Shown: in pieces, positions 58,388-64,000 of the stretch
How positions within the stretch are numbered: the stretch's first letter is position 1
Layout of the letters: each line of letters starts with the position of its first letter
Source of the DNA: Lathyrus oleraceus
Taxonomy: Eukaryota > Streptophyta > Magnoliopsida > Fabales > Fabaceae
Reading direction: 5' to 3'
Assembly (NCBI RefSeq): GCF_024323335.1
Contig: NC_066583.1
Span: 272,622,916 to 272,686,915, forward strand
Length of the DNA: 64,000 nucleotides
Notes under the pieces: model-generated
The model's input: the letters and a program-made list of their open reading frames with translations, nothing else
The model's database searches: none
What the model was told of the DNA's origin: nothing
Made by a program: the position numbers and the translations under genes

Positions 58388-58774
58388 GCCTATTTCCAAT
58401 TAAGGATCAACGTCTGCTACGCCTATTTCCAATTAAGGATCAACGTCTATCTACCACGCCTATTTCCAATTAAGGATCAACGTGTGCTACATCTATTTCC
58501 AATTAAGGATCAACGTCTATCTACCACGCCTATTTCCAATTAAGGATTAACGTGTGCTACATCTATTTCCAATTAAGGATCACCGTCTATCTACCACGCC
58601 TATTTCCAATAAAGGATCAACGTGTGCTACGTCTATTTCCAATTAAGGATCACCGTCTATCTACCACGCCTATTTCCAATTAAGGATCAACGTGTGCTAC
58701 GTCTATTTCCAATTAAGGATCACCGTCTATCTACCACGCCTATTTCCAATTAAGGATCAACGTGTGCTACATCT
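58388..58774. repeat. 70-bp tandem array in the other Tekay LTR, about 5.5 copies
   Basis: Eleven half units of the same TATTTCCAATTAAGGAT family as 52474-52740. The array is interrupted inside the last unit, after CTACATCT, by the SIRE-like LTR. Confidence 0.92.
58770..58774. repeat. presumed left target site copy of the SIRE-like element
   Basis: CATCT immediately before the LTR start TGTTGATT. The right copy would be outside the window, so this is unconfirmed. Confidence 0.4.
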
Positions 58775-59874
58775 TGTTGATTCTAAGTGTTGGCAGCAAT
58801 TTTGGTAAAACAAAGAGTGTTCACAAGATGTCATGTGTGATGTCTTAACATGAGATATCCTATGTACCTGCTGGAGTTGAAGAACATATGCAAGCAGGAT
58901 TGTTTCAGAATGCCACTTACAATGCTAAGGCTTCTGATATTGGATGTACCTGCTGGAGCTAAATTGGAAGACATATGCTGCAGGATTGTTTCAGTTGACA
59001 TACTCATTGTCATGGTAACTGATATGGTTGTACCTGCTATAAAAGGAAACTGGATTATGCAGGATTTTTCCAGATGTCAGACCCGATGTCATGACATCCT
59101 GTACACAGAACATTCAGTATGAATGTCTGGTGTTTTGTGATTGCACAATTAATGGCAATCATTGGTTGATTGAAGATATGGCTAGCTGGCGCATTCTATC
59201 AGGGATATCAACCAGATTTGTTTATTTTCCAAGGAGATCTTTACAGCTGATATGAAAAGATTTGATTGGAAAATATATTTAGGGTTTTCAAGTTGTCCAA
59301 TGTTTCTATAAAAAGGGACTCAGAAAACCTGTTAGAACACAGAACCAATACTGAGCGAAATTTAGAGAGAGAGCTAGGGTTTGTGTCTGTAGGTCATTCA
59401 AGTCATCCATTGATGATTAAATTGGACTGATTTGTCTTCTTGATCAAAGCTTTGAAGCAAGATCAAGAGTGTGTCTTCTTGATTGAATTTGTGAAGTAAA
59501 ATCAAGAATATTGTAATTGAAAAGTATTTTCTTTTCACAACGGATTGTTGTTTAAGATCACAGGTTTGTGATTTGTAAGGGAAGTGAGTGGGTTCTCATA
59601 TCTAAGAGTGCTTAGGTAGAAATTGCACGGGTAGAGATTAGGTGGGAAAGACTGTAACTTGGTGAAGTGTACGGATAGTCTTTGAACTAATTCTATTATA
59701 GTGAATTTCCTTCCTGGCTTGGTAGCCCCTAGACGTAGGTGAGTTGCACCGAACTGGGTTAACAATTGCTTGTGTGATTTGCTTTTCAATTCTGTTTTAT
59801 TATCCATTGTGTATTAACAAATATTAGTGTCGTGACATTACCTTCAAAATCTTATATCTGATACCAGAATTTCA
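58775..59874 (+). repeat. 5' LTR of the SIRE-like element, 1100 bp
   Basis: Begins TGTTGATTCT and ends AATTTCA, two bases before the primer site. TATA candidate TATAAAAA at 59307-59314. U3 carries three GTACCTGCT..GCAGG phrases (from about 58864, 58947 and 59029), the first two with AGGATTGTTTCAG at the end. No 3' partner in the window, so age is unknown. Confidence 0.8.
59307..59313 (+). promoter_or_regulatory. putative TATA box of the SIRE-like LTR
   Basis: TATAAAA in TTTCTATAAAAAGGG. A second candidate, TATAAAAGG, lies at about 59038. The first is better placed relative to the LTR end. Confidence 0.5.
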
Positions 59875-59876
59875 AT

Positions 59877-59889
59877 TGGTATCAGAGCA
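59877..59889 (+). other. primer binding site of the SIRE-like element
   Basis: TGGTATCAGAGCA two bases after the LTR end; initiator Met tRNA type, perfect over 12 bases. Confidence 0.92.
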
Positions 59890-59910
59890 GGCATCCTGCT
59901 CTGGCTCTGG

Positions 59911-61377
59911 GTGAGATCTAGGGAGAATACTTTCTGGTACAATAGAGAGGGATGGAGGTCTGTTCATAGGCCACCAATTTTGGATGGTTCTAACTATGAC
60001 TATTGGAAACCTAGAACGGTAGCGTTTTTAAAATCCCTTGATAACAAGGCTTGGAAAGTTGTCTTGACAGGATGGGTGCACCCTATAGTCACTAAAGAAG
60101 GAGAAGCCACTACTGAAAAGAAGCCTGAAGAACAATGGTCCAAGGAGGAGGATGATCTTGCTCTTGGAAACTCTAAAGCCTTGAATGCAATATTCAATGG
60201 TGTAGACAAGAATATTTTCAGGCTGGTAAATAACTGTGAAGTGGCCAAAGATGCTTGGGACATTCTCAAGACCACTCATGAAGGCACCTCTAGGGTAAAG
60301 ATGTCTAGACTTCAGCTGCTCACCTCCAAGTTTGAAAACTTAAGGATGAAAGAAGATGAAAACATTCATGAATTCCACATGAGTATCCTTGAGATAGCTA
60401 ATGCCTCAGGAGCCCTGGGAGAGAAGATGACAGATGAAAAGTTGGTGAGAAAAATACTTAGGTCACTCCCTAAGAGATTTGCAATGAAGGTGACTGCCAT
60501 AGAAGAATCTCAAGACATCTCCAACATGAGGGTAGATGAGTTAATTGGCTCCCTCCAAACCTTTGAGATGAGATTTATTGAGGGAACTGAAAAGAAAACC
60601 AAGAGCATTGCCTTTGTTTCCAACACAGAAGAGGAAAACAGTCAAGATGTGGATAAAGAATGGGCAAATGAAGTTGCTATGCTGGGGAGACAGTTTAACA
60701 GATTGTTAAGGAAAATGGATGTCAGATCCAAGGCAAATGTCAAGAACATCGCGTCTGACATCAGTAAATCCAACAATGCTGGAAGAAAAGCAAGAGCAGA
60801 TGAGAAGCCCAAAGAAGGAAAAGAGGTTCAGTGCTATGAATGTGATGGGTATGGACACATCAGGTCTGAATGTGGGACCTACCTTAAGAAACAGAAGACG
60901 AGTCTTGCTGCCACATGGTCTGATGAGAGTGATACTGAAGAGGCTGCAAATCTTGTGACTGCTTTGACAGGAAGATAGGAATCTGATGAAGAGTCAAGTG
61001 ATGGTGAAGTAACCTTTGAGGAATTGGCCTCTACCTACAGAGAGCTGTGTCAGAAAAGTGTTGAACTGAACAAGCAGTCTTTAAATCAAGAAAAAGACAT
61101 AACTCAACTTGAGAATGAGAAGGTAGAATTCTTGGAAACCATCTCCAAATTGAAAACAGAAGTTGTGGCTCTAAAGGTTAAGCTAGATGAAGATCAACAA
61201 GGTGAGAGCCAGAAGATAGTCCAACTGGAGAAAGAAAAAGCAGAACATGTGGAAACTATCCTCAAGCTAAAGACTGAAGTTGTGCTCTTAAACTCAAAAC
61301 TAGAAGAGACAACCAAGTATGTAAGGATGCTGAACAATGGATCTGACTCCTTAGACAAGATTCTTCAATCTGCATAA
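59911..61377 (+). pseudogene. SIRE-like gag with two in-frame stop codons
   Basis: One reading frame throughout. No ATG occurs at the expected place before NREGWRSVHRPPILDG, so the start codon appears lost (only a GTG at 59911). The gag core is clear (GSNYDYWKPRTVAFL, AKDAWDILKTTHEGTS, RKILRSLPKRF, ELIGSLQTFE), followed by a knuckle CYECDGYGHIRSEC (about 60832-60873). TAG at 60976-60978 ends it. The frame then continues through a long coiled coil (61024-61374) to TAA at 61375, after which 61378-64000 is open. Interrupting codons apart, the three segments form one gag-to-envelope-like frame. Confidence 0.82.
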
Positions 61378-64000
61378 ATCACAGGAGTCAAATCTGGATT
61401 AGGGTTCCATAAAACCAAGGCTGAAAGTAGCTACACTGGCTGCAATCCTCAAGCTAAACCTAAATGCAACAATAGTAAGAGCAGTTCCAAGATGTCACAT
61501 CATATGTCGCACCATCAAAAGAAAGAACAGCAAAAATACAAACACCTAAGATGGAGATATCATTACTGTGGGAAATTTGGACACTCAAGGGCCTTCTGCT
61601 ATAAGCTGTATGGTTACCCTACCCACCTCCTTCAGCAACAGCAGAAGAGAAAACAGCAGTATGGCAAACACCAAAGATGGAGATGTCATTACTATGGGAA
61701 AGCTGGACACTCTAAGTCTTCCTGTTATAAGCTGTATGGATATCCTAGCCATGGTCATCAACAGATCCACTATCAACCCAGACCCAAACATCACATGCCT
61801 ATCAACAAGAAGCAATGGGTTCCTAAGACTAATGTTACAAGTCTAATAGCTCACAAAGAAGAGTGGTATTTTGATAGTGGATGCTCTAGACACATGACTG
61901 GGAACTCAGACTTGATAACTGACCTTCACCCTCATGATTTAAGCTATGTAACCTTTGGTGATGGAGCTAAAGGTGAAATAAAGGGGATAGGCAAGCTTGA
62001 GTGTCCTGGAGCCCCTAAACTTGACAATATTCTATTGGTCAAGGGCTTGACTTCAAAACTAATAAGCATCAGTCAGCTAGGGGATCAAGGTCTGAATATC
62101 ATCTTCACTAAAACTGAATGTCTGATTGTAAATAAAGACAGTGAAGTAATTATGAAAGGAATCAGGACCATCAACAACTGCTACACATGGAGCTCTCAAA
62201 TGGATAACCCCTCTAAGATGAGTACAGTTGCAAGAAGAATCATCAAGGGAAAGGACAAGTGTCAGATAAGGGTGCTAATACCTAACCTCAAGGAAGAAAA
62301 GGTCATGATGGCACAAACACCTGAACACATGACTGGTGGTATGAAGTCTGAAGTTAGTAAGAGCCTTGCTGGAACTGAGACACAAGGAACTATGTCAGTT
62401 GAAAACAACAATGCTCAACCAGGGTGGATGAAACTACTGAGCATTATCTACAATGTCACATTCGATGCTATGACATTGTATTATGATAACCTGACTGCAA
62501 AGGATTTGTATAATGAAAAGGGAAAATTAGGGGCTTGGTTTCTTGAGAAAATATGGCAATTAATGAGGAGTGGAAAAGGCAACAAGCATATTGGCTGCCC
62601 AATAAAAAGAAAAAGCCACATTACTAATGAACCATCTCTTAGTATTGGAAATAGCACACTCTGCCTGAACACAATCAAACTCCTCAAAGAACCTCTGCTA
62701 GGGCAAAGAAAGTTTTCTCAAAAGTTCAACAACATGTCTCAACATCCGTCAACATCTAGCTCAAAATCCTTTCATACTAGAACTTCCTCCATGGAATTTT
62801 TAGATGAAGATTTGATGGAAGTAACTCCTCTGTGTATGATACCAGGTAACGTTCCAAGCTCACCTTCCATGGCTAAAGCTAAGCAAGGTAACACTCCTGA
62901 AAAATCACTTGATAAAGAGGACATGCACTCTACTGATCGCATCATAAGAAACCTAGTTACTAGCATACTGAACGAAGAGCATGGAGTTAAGGACACTTTT
63001 ACCCCTCTGTCCAGAAGGGAACCCTCACCTGAGGTAGAAAGCCAAGCTGAGAAAGATGATAACTCATCTAAATCAGAAAAGGAAGTAGCTGCTGAGGGTT
63101 TGTGTTCTCTTGAAAAAAACTTACCTAGTATGTCCCCTGATACTGCTCAGGACATTGAGGAAGAAGGGTCTGAGGAAGAAGATGACACGTTGGTCAGTCT
63201 TGTGAAAACAAGTGTAGCTAATAGACTGAGAAAAAGGAAGAGTATGGTTGAGATAAGGACAGGTAGGAAAGAGAAAAGGGTTGCTGGTATAGGTCCCTCC
63301 AAATCTTTGAGTAAAGTAGAGGTCAGGAAGAAGAAAGACAGTGAAAGTTATGAATCTAATGAGGATGTTGAAGACGATGTTCCAGACATCTCCTCTGACA
63401 AAAGAAAGGCTGTAAAGAAGTCTTCCAACAAAGTAGCTGCTGAGCACCTAGACAAATGGAGGTTTGTCACTCAAAGAAGGGTAGCAGTTGAAAGAGAATT
63501 GGGGAAAGAGACTGTTGAAGTGAAGGAAGTAATGGAGTTAATCAAGGTAGCTGGTCTTATGAAAACTGTGACTGCTCTGCCTCAATGCTATGAAGGGCTA
63601 GTCAAAGAATTCATTGTAAACATTCCTGATGAGAGTTATGGAAAAAGCAGCAGGGAGATCTGCAAAGTGATTCTTAGGGGCAAGTGTGTGAAACTTTCAC
63701 CAACCATCATCAACAAGTTCCTGGGGAGAGGAACTGATGGAGGGGTGGATCTAGAGGCCACAGAGAATGAGATTTGTAGGATGATTACAGCTGGCCAAGT
63801 TAAGGAATGGCCCAGTAGAAAACACCTTTCAGCTAGTAGACTAACTGTCAAGTATGCCATCTTGCATAAGATTGGTTCTGCAAATTGGGTACCTACTAAT
63901 CACATTTCTACCATCTCCATTGCTCTTGGGAGGATCATTCATGCCATTGGAACTAAGATAAACTATAATTTTGGAAAGTTTGTGTTTGATCAAACCATCA
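61378..64000 (+). CDS. open frame: double knuckle, protease, RNase H scrap, envelope-like; runs off the window
   Basis: At least 874 codons without a stop, in frame with the gag upstream; first ATG at 61492. In order: two tandem knuckle copies (YHYCGKFGHSRAFCYKLYG about 61560, CHYYGKAGHSKSSCYKLYG about 61686), each missing a different Cys; protease FDSGCSRHMTG (61870-61902); post-protease block to about 62200; a short segment (WMKLL..YNV, then TLYYDNLTA, about 62428-62500) resembling the C-terminal RNase H of SIRE pol; a Ser/Glu/Lys-rich linker; then an envelope-like domain (EFIVNIPDESYGKSSREICK, GKCVKLSPTIINKFLGRG). No integrase or RT. A fusion product of this kind has no known function. Confidence 0.8.
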   Translation, partial: MTGVKSGLGFHKTKAESSYTGCNPQAKPKCNNSKSSSKMSHHMSHHQKKEQQKYKHLRWRYHYCGKFGHSRAFCYKLYGYPTHLLQQQQKRKQQYGKHQRWRCHYYGKAGHSKSSCYKLYGYPSHGHQQIHYQPRPKHHMPINKKQWVPKTNVTSLIAHKEEWYFDSGCSRHMTGNSDLITDLHPHDLSYVTFGDGAKGEIKGIGKLECPGAPKLDNILLVKGLTSKLISISQLGDQGLNIIFTKTECLIVNKDSEVIMKGIRTINNCYTWSSQMDNPSKMSTVARRIIKGKDKCQIRVLIPNLKEEKVMMAQTPEHMTGGMKSEVSKSLAGTETQGTMSVENNNAQPGWMKLLSIIYNVTFDAMTLYYDNLTAKDLYNEKGKLGAWFLEKIWQLMRSGKGNKHIGCPIKRKSHITNEPSLSIGNSTLCLNTIKLLKEPLLGQRKFSQKFNNMSQHPSTSSSKSFHTRTSSMEFLDEDLMEVTPLCMIPGNVPSSPSMAKAKQGNTPEKSLDKEDMHSTDRIIRNLVTSILNEEHGVKDTFTPLSRREPSPEVESQAEKDDNSSKSEKEVAAEGLCSLEKNLPSMSPDTAQDIEEEGSEEEDDTLVSLVKTSVANRLRKRKSMVEIRTGRKEKRVAGIGPSKSLSKVEVRKKKDSESYESNEDVEDDVPDISSDKRKAVKKSSNKVAAEHLDKWRFVTQRRVAVERELGKETVEVKEVMELIKVAGLMKTVTALPQCYEGLVKEFIVNIPDESYGKSSREICKVILRGKCVKLSPTIINKFLGRGTDGGVDLEATENEICRMITAGQVKEWPSRKHLSASRLTVKYAILHKIGSANWVPTNHISTISIALGRIIHAIGTKINYNFGKFVFDQTI

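Larger units (their letters stand above)
52474..58774 (-). mobile_element. Tekay-type chromovirus (Ty3/gypsy), decayed, both LTRs incomplete
   Basis: A minus-strand element. The partial 3' LTR (52474-54193) is cut off by Ogre A. Pol remnants lie at 54234-56960, a primer site at 57276-57287, and a partial 5' LTR (57292-58774) interrupted by a SIRE-like insertion. Gag and most of protease are missing, and RT has a large deletion. The two LTR fragments overlap in a 70-bp tandem array, confirming they belong together. Confidence 0.85.
57292..58774 (-). repeat. 5' LTR of the Tekay element, partial
   Basis: In plus orientation it runs from TGTAACACCCC at 57292 into the 70-bp tandem array and is interrupted at 58774 by the SIRE-like element. 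The remainder would lie beyond 64000. It includes two near-identical 50-bp phrases with TACCATATCTCATACACA (about 58085-58150 and 58160-58215). Confidence 0.85.
58775..64000 (+). mobile_element. SIRE-like Ty1/copia element lacking integrase and RT, 5' part in window
   Basis: 5' LTR (58775-59874), primer site (59877), gag with two stop codons, tandem zinc knuckles, protease, a short RNase H-like remnant, then envelope-like sequence open to the window end. Integrase, RT and most of RNase H (about 3 kb in a normal SIRE) are absent without loss of frame. The 3' end lies beyond 64000. Confidence 0.82.

Noticed and set aside
58388..58774. CRISPR-like regular repeats
   Set aside because: Half units of 33 and 37 bp with near-identical spacers are a minisatellite in a plant LTR, not a repeat-spacer array.
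60970..60990. SIRE1-type stop-codon readthrough at the gag TAG
   Set aside because: The codons after TAG (GAA TCT) do not match the CAR-YYA context described for SIRE1, and a second stop follows at 61375.

Overview
This window looks like intergenic heterochromatin from a large plant genome, most likely a Fabeae legume (pea, vetch, faba bean, lentil or grass pea). That assignment is an inference from the element types: Ogre/Tat gypsy elements with a 5 kb LTR and an intron, SIRE/Maximus and Angela copia elements, Athila and Tekay gypsy elements. I found no host gene, tRNA, rRNA or CRISPR array. Essentially every recognisable base belongs to LTR retrotransposons, several nested inside each other.

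Layout. (1) 567-2049, 13181-about 15140 and 22786-about 23066 are three pieces of one decayed Athila-type element: RT; integrase plus the start of the extra ORF; and the rest of that ORF. (2) 2050-13180 is a SIRE/Maximus copia element (+) inserted in the Athila pol. It carries an envelope-like third ORF. (3) 15141-22785 is an Angela-type copia element (-) inserted in the Athila extra ORF. It has an open 1129-codon gag-pol that lacks the gag core. (4) About 23240-29611 plus 45661-52473 is a 5'-truncated Ogre-type element (here Ogre A) with a 4.97 kb 3' LTR. (5) 29612-45655 is a complete, very young Ogre/Tat element (Ogre B). It has a perfect 5-bp target duplication, near-identical LTRs and three open ORFs, and it sits inside Ogre A. 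(6) 52474-58774 is a decayed Tekay chromovirus (-), both LTRs incomplete. (7) 58775-64000 is the 5' part of a SIRE-related element inserted in the Tekay LTR and running off the window.

Relative ages follow from nesting and LTR mismatches counted by eye. The SIRE (about 25 in 1677 bp) and Angela (about 15 in 1076 bp) insertions are of similar age. Ogre B (about 3 in 2160 bp) is far younger. Only Ogre B looks autonomous.

Most interesting signals. First, a run of four hairpins follows the integrase stop codon in both Ogre elements, each hairpin followed by a GGCAAAA tract, with paired base changes between the two copies. Second, the right-hand SIRE-like element has a 2.6 kb open frame in which the protease runs directly into the envelope-like region, with integrase and RT gone. 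Third, a repeated palindromic TAACCGGTTA module is shared by the Angela leader and the Tekay LTR, two unrelated superfamilies. Fourth, the SIRE LTR U3 motif is repeated just upstream of its envelope-like ORF. Fifth, three elements show frame-preserving loss of whole protein modules, which suggests non-autonomous families rather than random decay.
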